64,000 nucleotides of DNA from Streptosporangium amethystogenes (GTDB taxonomy: Bacteria; Actinomycetota; Actinomycetes; Streptosporangiales; Streptosporangiaceae): positions 1 to 64,000 of the forward strand of contig NZ_JOEQ01000027.1 in assembly GCF_000721075.1 (NCBI RefSeq), given 5' to 3'. Both the position numbers and the translations under genes were made by a program. Shown here in pieces: positions 33,785 through 42,352 of the stretch (its first letter is position 1; every line of letters starts with the position of its first letter). Under the pieces are notes generated by a model. The model searched no databases. It was not told the origin of the DNA and saw nothing but the letters and a program-made list of their open reading frames with translations.

Positions 33785-36430
33785 CTAGCCCAGGCGCCGG
33801 GGGCCGTCGTCGGGACGTGGTCCCTCGTGGCTGCGGAGCACGGCCCGGGCGCCCAGCACGGTCACCCCCGACTCCCCCACCAGCACCGGGTCGAGGGTGA
33901 GCCGCGCCACCTCGGGGAGGTCGTCCGCCAGCCGCCCGAGCCGGATCAGCAGGTCCTCCAGCGCCTCGACCGCGACCGGCGGGTAGCCGTACTCGCCGAG
34001 GAGCAGGGGGGCGGCGCGTGGCGACCTCACCAGTGCCGCCGCGTCCTCACGGGTCAGCGGGGCCAGCCGGTACGCCTCGTCGCGCAGCAGCCGCGCGGTG
34101 ATCTCACCGAGCCCGAAGGAGACGACCGCGCCGAAGGCGGGGTCCTCCATCACACCGGCCACGGTCGGCACCGCGGGCTGCGGAGCCATCCGCTGCACCG
34201 TGAGCACGGCCCCGGGTTCGAGCTGGCGCGTCAGGTCGGCGTAGGCGTCACGTACCCCGTCGGGTCCCGACAGTCCCAGGCGCACGGTCCCGGCGCGCTT
34301 GGCCGCCTCGGATCCTGCGGCCTTCAGCACCACCGGCCAGCCGAGCCCGGTCGCGGCGTCTACCGCCTCCTGGGGCGAGGTCACCGTCTCCGACGGCCAG
34401 ACCTCCACCCCATAGCAGGCGAGCAGCTGCGAGGCGTCCATCTCGGCCGGGGCGTCGCCGAGAGCGGCGAGCACGAGGCTCCGTGCCGCACCGGTGTCGA
34501 CTCCCTCGATCTCCTCGGGCACCCCCGCGGGCTGCTCCAGCCAGCGCGCGTGCCGCACGACGTGGGCGAGCGCGCGGACCGCCTCCTCCGGCGCCGTGTA
34601 CGAGGGGATGGAGCCCCGCTCGGGGGTGGCGCCGACCCGTAGTTCCCCGAGCATGCCGATCTTGCCCTCGAAGATGGCCAGCACCGGCTTGCCGCAGTCG
34701 CGAGAGACGCGCAACAGTTCGGCACCGACCTCTTCGGCGTTGCCCGGGATGGGCGGCATGTAGATCGCGACCACCGCGTCCACGTCCGGGAGCACCGAGG
34801 CCAGGGCCGCGCCGAACTCGGCGGCGCCCGCCTGGGCGCCGAGATCGACCGGCGGCCGGGGTTCCAGGCCGGCCCGCACGCAGGCGTCGGCCGCCAGCAG
34901 CGCCATCGCGTCTGAGTTGCCGACCAGGCCGACCCTGGGCCCGGCGGGCAGCGGCTGGTAGGCCAGTAGCTGCGCCACGTCGAACTGCTGGATCAGGTCG
35001 TCCACCCTGATCACCCCCGCCTGCTCGAACAGCGCGCTGAGCGCGGTGTCCGGCAGGCCGAGCACGGGCGCGGCGTGACCGGTGGGCACCCCCTGGGTGG
35101 TGCCGCCGCTCTTGACGACCACGATCGGCTTGCGGCGCGAGATGCGCCGCGCGAGGCGGGCGAACTTGCGGGGGTTTCCCAGCGACTCCAGGTAGAGCAG
35201 GATCACGTCGGTCCTCGGATCCTCCTCCCAGTACTGGAGCAGGTCGTTGCCCGACACGTCGGCGCGGTTGCCCGCGGAGACGAACGAGGAGATGCCCATG
35301 CCCCGCTGGGCCACCCGCTGCAGCAGCGCGGTGCCCAGGGCTCCGGACTGGCTGAAGAAGCCGACCCTGCCGCGCTCGGGGAGGGTGGCGGCGAGCGTGG
35401 CGTTCAGCCGTACCGATGGGTCGGTATTGGCGACGCCGAGGCAGTTGGGGCCGACGACCCGCAGGCCGTACGCGCGGGCGATGCGCACCATCTCATCCTG
35501 CCTGGCCCGCCCCTCGTGGCCGGTCTCGCCGAACCCGGAGGAGACCACGATCAGCCCGCGCACCCCCTTCTCCGCGCACTCCTTGACCACGTCGATCACC
35601 CCGTCGGCGGGCACCGCGAGAACGGCGAGGTCCACCTCCCCGTCGATGTCCGTCACACTCGGGTAGGCCCGCACCCCCGCCACGGCCCGCGCCTCGCGGT
35701 GCACCGGGTAGACCGGACCGGTGAAATCGGCGCCGAGCAGGTTGCGCAGCACGGTCTGGCCGACGCCGCCCGGCTCGCGGCCCGCTCCGACGACCGCCAC
35801 CGAGCCCGGCGAGAGCAGGCGCTCGATCGAGCGGGACTCGGCGCGGTGCTCGCGGGAGGCGGTCACCTCCTGGGCGGTCTCGGTCGGGGTGAGGTCGAGG
35901 GTCATCCGGACCACGCCGTCGGCGAAACTGCTCTGCGCGGTGTAGCCGACCTGCTTGAGGACCGCCATCATCTTCTGGTTGGCGGGCAGCACATCGGCCA
36001 CGAAGCGGGCGATCCCCCGCTCCCTTGCGGTGGCGGCCAGGTGTTCGAGGAGCACCGAGGCGACCCCCCGGCCCTGGTGGGCGTCCTCGACGAGGAAGGC
36101 GACCTCCGCCTCGCCGGGTTCGATCCGGTCATAGCGGACGACCCCCACCATCTCAGTGCCGATCGTGGCGATCAACGCCACGCGGTCCACGTAGTCGACG
36201 TTGGTGAACCAGATGATCTCCCGATCCGACAGCCGCGGCCGAGGGCCGAAGAAGCGGAAGTAGATCGACTCGGCGGACAGCCGGCTGTAGAAGGAACGCA
36301 ACCGGTCGGCGTCGGCGGGCCGAATCGGGCGTACGTGGGCGGTTCCGCCGTCCGACAGGACGACGTCCGCCTCCCAGTGAGCAGGGTACTGAGCAGCCTC
36401 CACAGCCCCGAGAGTAGACGCGAATCTCAT
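33785..36430 (-). CDS. Protein acetyltransferase: GNAT domain fused to ADP-forming acyl-CoA synthetase-like domains
   Basis: 881-residue relative of Pat/PatZ enzymes, which acetylate lysines of metabolic enzymes such as acetyl-CoA synthetase. The order is unusual but known in actinobacteria: GNAT first (about 20-190, VRYDRIEPGEAEVAFLVED then HQGRGVASVLLEHLAA), then CoA-binding (SPGSVAVVGAGREPGGVGQTV), succinyl-CoA-ligase-like (VGPNCLGVANTD, GFFSQSGALGTAL) and ATP-grasp (WPVVLKAAGSEAAKRAGTVRLGL). No cyclic-nucleotide-binding domain is seen. ATG at 36430 lacks a Shine-Dalgarno, so the start is provisional. Confidence 0.88.
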   Translation of the reverse strand: MRFASTLGAVEAAQYPAHWEADVVLSDGGTAHVRPIRPADADRLRSFYSRLSAESIYFRFFGPRPRLSDREIIWFTNVDYVDRVALIATIGTEMVGVVRYDRIEPGEAEVAFLVEDAHQGRGVASVLLEHLAATARERGIARFVADVLPANQKMMAVLKQVGYTAQSSFADGVVRMTLDLTPTETAQEVTASREHRAESRSIERLLSPGSVAVVGAGREPGGVGQTVLRNLLGADFTGPVYPVHREARAVAGVRAYPSVTDIDGEVDLAVLAVPADGVIDVVKECAEKGVRGLIVVSSGFGETGHEGRARQDEMVRIARAYGLRVVGPNCLGVANTDPSVRLNATLAATLPERGRVGFFSQSGALGTALLQRVAQRGMGISSFVSAGNRADVSGNDLLQYWEEDPRTDVILLYLESLGNPRKFARLARRISRRKPIVVVKSGGTTQGVPTGHAAPVLGLPDTALSALFEQAGVIRVDDLIQQFDVAQLLAYQPLPAGPRVGLVGNSDAMALLAADACVRAGLEPRPPVDLGAQAGAAEFGAALASVLPDVDAVVAIYMPPIPGNAEEVGAELLRVSRDCGKPVLAIFEGKIGMLGELRVGATPERGSIPSYTAPEEAVRALAHVVRHARWLEQPAGVPEEIEGVDTGAARSLVLAALGDAPAEMDASQLLACYGVEVWPSETVTSPQEAVDAATGLGWPVVLKAAGSEAAKRAGTVRLGLSGPDGVRDAYADLTRQLEPGAVLTVQRMAPQPAVPTVAGVMEDPAFGAVVSFGLGEITARLLRDEAYRLAPLTREDAAALVRSPRAAPLLLGEYGYPPVAVEALEDLLIRLGRLADDLPEVARLTLDPVLVGESGVTVLGARAVLRSHEGPRPDDGPRRLG

Positions 36431-36602
36431 AAGACGGACCAGCGGCACGAATTCACGCAACGCTTGTGCATCGACTATGGTCCGGTGTCTGGTCAAGACC
36501 CCATACCCTGGCCGGAAGCTGTTAAGTTTTTCGCGGCTAGAGGTACGGCTTGAAGCACGGCCAGAGGCACGTCGGCATCGAAGGCAGCAAGGTGGTGACA
36601 TC

Positions 36603-37496
36603 ATGACGCGGGTGGTCGTGGTGGGCGATCTCATGACCGACGCGGTCGCGAGAGCTCGCTACCCGTTGGCGAGGGCCAGCGACACACCGGCGGTCGTCAC
36701 CATGCACGGCGGTGGTTCAGGGGCCAACATCGCCTCCTGGCTCGCCGTCGAGGGCACGGAGGTCGCCTTCATCGGGCGGCGCGGCGCCGACATCACCGGC
36801 CGTAACCGCGACATGGAGCTGATGGGCTACGGCGTCGACGCCCGCCTCGTCATGGATCCCGAGCGACCGACCGGCACCTGCGTGGTGCTCGTCACCCACA
36901 AGGGCGAGCGCACCATGCTGTCCGACCCCGGCGCGAACGCGGCCCTGTCCCCCGAGGATCTGCCCCGCGACCTGTTCTCCCAGGGCGGGCACCTGCACCT
37001 GTCCGGCTACACGCTGATCAACGAGGGTTCCCGCGACGCCGGTATGGCGGCGCTGGAGATGGCTCGCCGCTCCGGGATGTCCGTCTCGGTCGACTGCTCC
37101 TCCTCCGCTCCCCTGGAGCGCACCGGCGCCGAACCCTTCCTGGAGTGGACGCAGAGCGCCAAGCTGCTGTTCGCCAACGCCGACCAGGCGAAGGTCCTCA
37201 CCGGCCGCGACGATCCCGCCGCCGCCGCCAAGGTCCTCACCGCCTGGTTCCCGCAGGTGGTCGTCAAGCTCCGCGACGAGGGAGCGCTCTGGTACGGCAA
37301 CAACCGCCCCGACCCGATCAAGGTCCCCGCCGCGAGCGTGGAACGCGTGGTCGACGGCACCGGCGCCGGTGACGCCTTCACCGCGGGTTTCCTGCCGGCC
37401 TGGCTCGGCGGCAAGCCCCCGGCCGAGGCCCTGGCCTCCGGCTGTCACCTGGCCTCCCGGGCCATCTCGCACCTGGGTGCCCGCCCCCGCCTCTAG
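36603..37496 (+). CDS. PfkB-family carbohydrate/nucleoside kinase
   Basis: 297 residues. Cytoplasmic kinase of the ribokinase/adenosine kinase family. It shows the sugar-binding GGGSGANIASWLA near residue 38, the glycine-rich FANADQAKVLTGRDD, and signature 2 with the catalytic aspartate, VVDGTGAGDAFTAGFL. ATG at 36603 with AAGGTGG upstream. Substrate undetermined. Diverges from the acetyltransferase gene. Confidence 0.88.
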   Translation: MTRVVVVGDLMTDAVARARYPLARASDTPAVVTMHGGGSGANIASWLAVEGTEVAFIGRRGADITGRNRDMELMGYGVDARLVMDPERPTGTCVVLVTHKGERTMLSDPGANAALSPEDLPRDLFSQGGHLHLSGYTLINEGSRDAGMAALEMARRSGMSVSVDCSSSAPLERTGAEPFLEWTQSAKLLFANADQAKVLTGRDDPAAAAKVLTAWFPQVVVKLRDEGALWYGNNRPDPIKVPAASVERVVDGTGAGDAFTAGFLPAWLGGKPPAEALASGCHLASRAISHLGARPRL

Positions 37497-37897
37497 CGGG
37501 CTCCGCCTGGCCGGGCAGGCCCGATTCGGCGGTCCTCTTCCAGATGGCCCGGCCGCCGAGTGGCTCTGCGACAGACCACGGTCGTGCTTCGTGATCGTCA
37601 CCGGCCAGGCGTGCCCGCCGGTGGCAGGGCTTCGCAGTTCACCGGTGCCGCCGATCGCGGCGTGGAGGCTGCTGGAGGACGGCTGCGGGCCGGTGCGGCT
37701 TCGGCCTGTTTCGGCTCCGCTGGTCGACAGGCTCTGAACAGCTCTTTCCTGGCACCGGTTGCAGGAGGAACACAATACGGGGACGGAGAGCGTCCCACTT
37801 TCGACTGAGCCGAAATCCGCCGCACGAGGGACGAGACGGAGACGGGTTTCCGGCGATCATGGGACAAGGTCGTGAACCATCTTCGCCAGGAGGCAGT
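37497..37897. other. Intergenic stretch before the BTAD regulator
   Basis: About 400 bases without a supported gene. GTTGCAGGAGGAACAC near 37760 looks like a ribosome site but has no open frame of note behind it. The promoter of the regulator must lie here, and I could not identify it. Confidence 0.45.
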
Positions 37898-40800
37898 GTG
37901 CGGGGCAGCGAAACGGAGCACTCGGAAGGCGGGATCGAGAGGTACGGGCGACCAGGCGACGAACGGAGCGTCGAGTTCCGGGTTCTAGGCCCCTTCGAGG
38001 TCCATGCCGCCGAGGACTCCGTCAGCCTCGGCGGTCCGCGGCAGCGAGCCGTGCTGGCCCGGTTGGTGGCCGCGGCGGGTACGGTCGTCTCCACGGACAC
38101 CCTGATCGACGACCTGTATCACGGTGCGCCGCCGGTGAACGCGCTGGCCTCGATCCACGTCCACGTGTCGAACCTGCGCCGGGCGATCGAACCGGACCGG
38201 ACCCCGCGCACCCCGCCGCGGCTCCTGGTCGCCCGGCGGCCCGGCTACATGCTCGCCACCGCGAACATCGACGCGCTGCGCTTCGGCAGGCTCGTCTCCG
38301 ACGCGGAACAGCGCCCGCCTGCGGATTCGCTCACCCTCCTGGAGGAGGCGCTGCGGTTGTGGCGCGGCCTGCCCTACGGCGAGTTCGCCGACGAGCTGTG
38401 GGCGATCGCCGAGGTGAACCGCCTGTACGAGCTGCGCCTGACCGCGGTCGAGCGCCGGGCCCAGGCGTTGCTGGATCTCGGCCGCCCGCAGACGGTGATC
38501 CACGAGCTGGAGTCCGAGATCGGGGAACATCCGCTTCGCGAGCGGCTGTGGTGGTTGCTCGCCCTGGCCCGCTACCGCAGCGGCCGGCAGGCCGACGCGC
38601 TGGCCACGTTGCGCCGGGCACGGAAGGTCATCGCCGAACAACTCGGCCTCGATCCGGGCCCCGAGCTGCAGGCGCTGGAGAAGGACATCCTCCAGCAGTC
38701 GCGGTCGCTCACCTTTCCGCCCGAGCCCGCCTCGCTGCCGCGTCCCCCCTCGCCTCCCGTGTCCGCCGAGGTCTCCCCGCCGGCGCCGGCCCACGGGCAT
38801 CTGATCGGGCGGGATCGGCAGCTCGCGACGTTGACGAGCCTCCCCATCCTGAGGGACCGGAACGGCATGGTGACCGCCGCGATCAGCGGTGAGCCCGGCA
38901 TCGGCAAGACCCGGCTGTTGCAGGCGTTCCGCGACGACTGCGCCGATCTCGGCTATCTGGTGCTGTGGGGGCGCTGCCACGAGGGCGAGGGGGTGCCGCC
39001 ACTGTGGCCGTGGCTGCAGGTGCTGCGCGCCCTGGCCGAGTCCGTCCCGCCCCCGGATCGCCAGGCGCTGGGGGGGCTGCTGAACGACGAGCGGCTCACC
39101 AGCGCACCCGGGACGGCCTCGCGCCACAGCAACCAGCTCATCGCGCAGTGGCTCGTCGAGGCCGCGCGGCTCCGGCCTCTGGTGATCATCCTGGACGACC
39201 TGCACTGGGCCGACTCCGCCACGCTCGAACTGCTCCGGAACGTCGTCGTGTTGTCCGGGGCGCAGGCCAGGAACGTCTCGCTGACCCTGGTCACCGCGTT
39301 CCGCGAAGCGGCGTACCGCGACCTGACGGGTCACCCCGGCGCCTCCCCGAACGATGCCTTCAAGCTCTCGGTGGACGAGGTCCTCTACCATCTCGCCCGT
39401 TACGATCTGGTGCGCATCCGGCTGAGCGGCCTGACCACCACCGAGGTCCGGACCCTCGCCGAGGAGATGGGCGGCAAGGTGGACGGCCCCGCGGCCGAGA
39501 GGCTGGCCGAGCGGACCGGCGGCAACCCGTTCTTCGTCTGCGAGAGTGCCCGCCTGCTGGCCCAGGGCCAGGACCTGGACACCGTGCCGGACGCGGTGGC
39601 CGATCTGATCAGGCAACGGCTGGCCATGCTCGGGCCGCAGACCACCGAGGTGCTCGGCATCGCCGCGGTGATCGGCAGGGGCTTCGATCCCGGCCTGGTC
39701 GCGGAGGTGTGCCAGGCGTCGGAGCCGGGCGCGACGCACACCTATGGTCTGCTGGACCGGGCGGCGCAGGCCGGGCTCATCGTCACCGGCGACGGGTGCA
39801 TGACATTCGTCCACGATCTGGTCAGGGAGACCCTGATCCGCGACGTCCCGCCGCTGCGGAAGGCGATGATCCATCGGGAGGTGATGGCCGCGCTGTCAGC
39901 CAAACCGAGCGCCGACGTGACGACCATCGCCCACCACTCGGTGGAGGCGGGCCCGGCGGCGTACCGGGAGACGGCGCACTGGGCCCGCGCGATGGCCCGG
40001 CAGGCGAGTTCCTGCGCGGCGTACGGGGAGGCCGCCGCCTGGTGGGGCCGGGCCGTCACCGCGCACGGCGCCTGGGGCGGCGACCCCGCCGAACACGTGG
40101 CGCTCCTGCTCCAGCAGGTGCGTGCCCTGCTGGAGGCGGGAGACGCGATGGGCGCCCGCCAGGTCCGCGCGCAGGCCCTGCGGGTCGCCGGCCGCGCCGG
40201 AGCGGGCCCCGAGCTGACCGCCAGCGCCCTCACCGCGCTGGACGCCCCGGCCGTCTGGACGCTGCGCAACCCGTACGAGCCGGTGGAACTGCGGCTGGTG
40301 GAGCAGTTCGAGCACACCCTGCGCCGGCTGCCCGAGACCGACAGCGCCGAACGGACGCTGCTGCTGGGCGGCCTGGCCCAGGAACTGTACGGCGGCGGCG
40401 CCGGAAACCCCCGCTGCCTCTCCCTGTCCGGCGAAGCGGTCGCGATGGCGCGCCGGATCGGTGACGCGCACCTGCTCATGCGAGCGCTCAACGCCCGCGC
40501 GCTGTCCGTGCCGCAGGTGACCCACATCGACGAGCTCATGGAGATCACCGACGAGCTGCACGAGCTCGCGCTGGGCACCGGGGCGCCGGGATTCGAACTG
40601 CTCGCTCACATGATGGCCACCCACTACAAGCTGGAGATGTCCGACCTGGAGGGGGCGGATCGAGCCGCCGCACGCTGCGACGTCATGTTGGACCACCTGC
40701 AACTCCCATGGCCGCGGTTCCAGCACACCATGTGGCGGGCCAACCGGCTCACCCTGGTCGGCCGGTTCGACGAGGCCGACGCCCTGTACGACGATGCCGA

Positions 40801-41257
40801 ACACCAGGCCCAGCGGCTCGGCATGTGGTACGCGGGCGCGGTCGTGGCAAGCGGCCGCCTCATGCTGTGCTACCAGCGCGGCGCCATCGCCGACGCCGGA
40901 ACGCTGATCGACCAGATCGCCGGCATCCATCCCAGCGTGGACCACGACGCCCGGGTGCTGGAACTGTGCGCCCAGGGCCGTCTGGACGAGGCTCGGGTCC
41001 TGGCCCGGGAAGGGTGGCCGGCCCCGCCGATGGACTGGTCGTGGCTGACCATGACCTGCTTACAGGGCGCGGCCCAGGCCGCCGTCGGCGACCTGCCGGC
41101 ATGCCGGGCGACCTGGAGGAGGCTGCTGCCCTACGCCGGGCGGATCTCGGGCGGATCCGCGGTGGCCTGCATCGGTCCCGTCGATCACTTCCTGGGCCTG
41201 CTCGCCGCCGCCCTCGGCGAGACCGTCCCGGCTCCCGGACGCCCGGCGCCGCCGTAG
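37898..41257 (+). CDS. Large BTAD/SARP-type transcriptional regulator with AAA ATPase and TPR region
   Basis: About 1,119 residues. OmpR-type winged helix (VEFRVLGPFEV, LGGPRQRAVLARLVAAAG) is followed by the bacterial transcriptional activation domain (LWRGLPYGEFADELWAIAEVNRL, ALARYRSGRQADALATLRRARKV), then an ATPase with Walker A GEPGIGKTRLLQ and Walker B LVIILDDLHWADSATLELL, and a long helical repeat region. Such large SARPs activate secondary-metabolite genes on an ATP- and ligand-dependent switch. It converges on the RiPP operon and is the only regulator next to it. The GTG at 37898 has AGGAGG four bases upstream; the ATG at 37859 is the alternative. Confidence 0.85.
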   Translation: MRGSETEHSEGGIERYGRPGDERSVEFRVLGPFEVHAAEDSVSLGGPRQRAVLARLVAAAGTVVSTDTLIDDLYHGAPPVNALASIHVHVSNLRRAIEPDRTPRTPPRLLVARRPGYMLATANIDALRFGRLVSDAEQRPPADSLTLLEEALRLWRGLPYGEFADELWAIAEVNRLYELRLTAVERRAQALLDLGRPQTVIHELESEIGEHPLRERLWWLLALARYRSGRQADALATLRRARKVIAEQLGLDPGPELQALEKDILQQSRSLTFPPEPASLPRPPSPPVSAEVSPPAPAHGHLIGRDRQLATLTSLPILRDRNGMVTAAISGEPGIGKTRLLQAFRDDCADLGYLVLWGRCHEGEGVPPLWPWLQVLRALAESVPPPDRQALGGLLNDERLTSAPGTASRHSNQLIAQWLVEAARLRPLVIILDDLHWADSATLELLRNVVVLSGAQARNVSLTLVTAFREAAYRDLTGHPGASPNDAFKLSVDEVLYHLARYDLVRIRLSGLTTTEVRTLAEEMGGKVDGPAAERLAERTGGNPFFVCESARLLAQGQDLDTVPDAVADLIRQRLAMLGPQTTEVLGIAAVIGRGFDPGLVAEVCQASEPGATHTYGLLDRAAQAGLIVTGDGCMTFVHDLVRETLIRDVPPLRKAMIHREVMAALSAKPSADVTTIAHHSVEAGPAAYRETAHWARAMARQASSCAAYGEAAAWWGRAVTAHGAWGGDPAEHVALLLQQVRALLEAGDAMGARQVRAQALRVAGRAGAGPELTASALTALDAPAVWTLRNPYEPVELRLVEQFEHTLRRLPETDSAERTLLLGGLAQELYGGGAGNPRCLSLSGEAVAMARRIGDAHLLMRALNARALSVPQVTHIDELMEITDELHELALGTGAPGFELLAHMMATHYKLEMSDLEGADRAAARCDVMLDHLQLPWPRFQHTMWRANRLTLVGRFDEADALYDDAEHQAQRLGMWYAGAVVASGRLMLCYQRGAIADAGTLIDQIAGIHPSVDHDARVLELCAQGRLDEARVLAREGWPAPPMDWSWLTMTCLQGAAQAAVGDLPACRATWRRLLPYAGRISGGSAVACIGPVDHFLGLLAAALGETVPAPGRPAPP

Positions 41258-41281
41258 CCGCCGTCGGGCCACAGCGGACAG

Positions 41282-41302
41282 CGGGGCCGGGTGCGGGCCC
41301 CG
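41282..41302. terminator. Bidirectional terminator between BTAD regulator and RiPP operon
   Basis: Perfect 7-bp repeat CGGGGCC (41282-41288) / GGCCCCG (41296-41302) with a 7-base loop, in the 48-base gap between two convergent genes. Confidence 0.65.
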
Positions 41303-41305
41303 GGC

Positions 41306-42352
41306 TCACACGGGCTGCGCGGCCGGCCACAGCGGGCGGCGGTCGATGCGCGCGAGCACCTCCGGGGATCCGAACCGGCGGTCGATACGCCGGGCCGCCT
41401 CGGCCCAGTCGGTCATGGAGCGCACCGAGGACAGCGTCTCGACCACGAAGGGATCGCTCCACCGCTCGACGGCGCGCCCCCAGAGCACGTCCGGAGCCTC
41501 GGTCAGCAGGTTTCCCACGCACCCCTCGTAGATCGGCATGGCGCGCACCTCGCCGTCGGGCTCGATCTGCATCAGCGGGAACCCATGGCTCGCGACAAAG
41601 CCGGGGTGCATCATCAGGACGAAGTTGTCAGAGGTGGTCACCGCCAGCGACGCCGGCGCCAGCGACCGCAGCCGCTCGGTGTACTCCCTGCCGGTCAGGG
41701 TGCCGAGCTCCTCATTGCCGAGCAGTTCGGTCTCGGCGAAGCCCGGCCGGCTGGCCAGCCCGGACGGCACCGCGGCGGCCAGGTTGAGGAAGTGCATCCG
41801 CGGGAACCGGGGGGCGATGCCTGTGCAGAACTCCGCCAACTGGTGGAAATTGCTACGCGCAACCGAGCAGTCGATCCCGAAGAGCAGCGGGCTGCCGCCC
41901 TCTGCCGCGCGTCGGGCGGCGATGTCGTCCAGCAGGGCCAGGGCGTTCATCGCGCGGTCGAAGGAGCCGGCCCTGCCCCGTATCCGGTCGTGCACCTCCG
42001 CGTCGGCCCCGTCGACGCTGACGGTGATCCGCTGGAACACCCGGGCGGCCTCCTCGGCGGTCTCGGGGGTGAGTGTCCATCCGCCGGTGTAGAGGTTGAC
42101 GGCGATCCCCGCCCGGCCGATGTGCCCGGCGACCTCGTAGATCCCCTTGACCACCAGGGGCTCGCCGCCCGCGAACTCAACCGAGTCCGGGCGCATGGCG
42201 ATGATCGCGTCGGCGAGCCGCAGCATGTCGCCGTGGCTCAGTTGCCGGGCCGGGCGCCTGCCCGACTCGGAGTAGCAGTGGATGCAGCGCAGGGGGCAGG
42301 CATAGGTGACGTCCCAGATGATGTCGGTGGGCTTGTTCACAGGGGTGCTCAT
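41306..42352 (-). CDS. Radical SAM enzyme of the RiPP operon
   Basis: 348 residues. The [4Fe-4S] SAM site is Cys19-x3-Cys23-x2-Cys26 in TYACPLRCIHCYSESG, followed by the GGEP-type EFAGGEPLV. The C-terminal third keeps a few cysteines (GIDCSVARSN, EFCTGI, and YEGCVGNLL, like the end of a SPASM/twitch region), fewer than the usual six or seven of a full SPASM. No RRE leader-binding domain is recognised. Its ATG (with AGGAGG) overlaps the stop of the second ABC transporter (ATGA), so it is translated with the RiPP genes. It may form thioether or carbon bonds, epimerise, or otherwise edit the precursor at 45989-46105. Confidence 0.85.
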   Translation of the reverse strand: MSTPVNKPTDIIWDVTYACPLRCIHCYSESGRRPARQLSHGDMLRLADAIIAMRPDSVEFAGGEPLVVKGIYEVAGHIGRAGIAVNLYTGGWTLTPETAEEAARVFQRITVSVDGADAEVHDRIRGRAGSFDRAMNALALLDDIAARRAAEGGSPLLFGIDCSVARSNFHQLAEFCTGIAPRFPRMHFLNLAAAVPSGLASRPGFAETELLGNEELGTLTGREYTERLRSLAPASLAVTTSDNFVLMMHPGFVASHGFPLMQIEPDGEVRAMPIYEGCVGNLLTEAPDVLWGRAVERWSDPFVVETLSSVRSMTDWAEAARRIDRRFGSPEVLARIDRRPLWPAAQPV

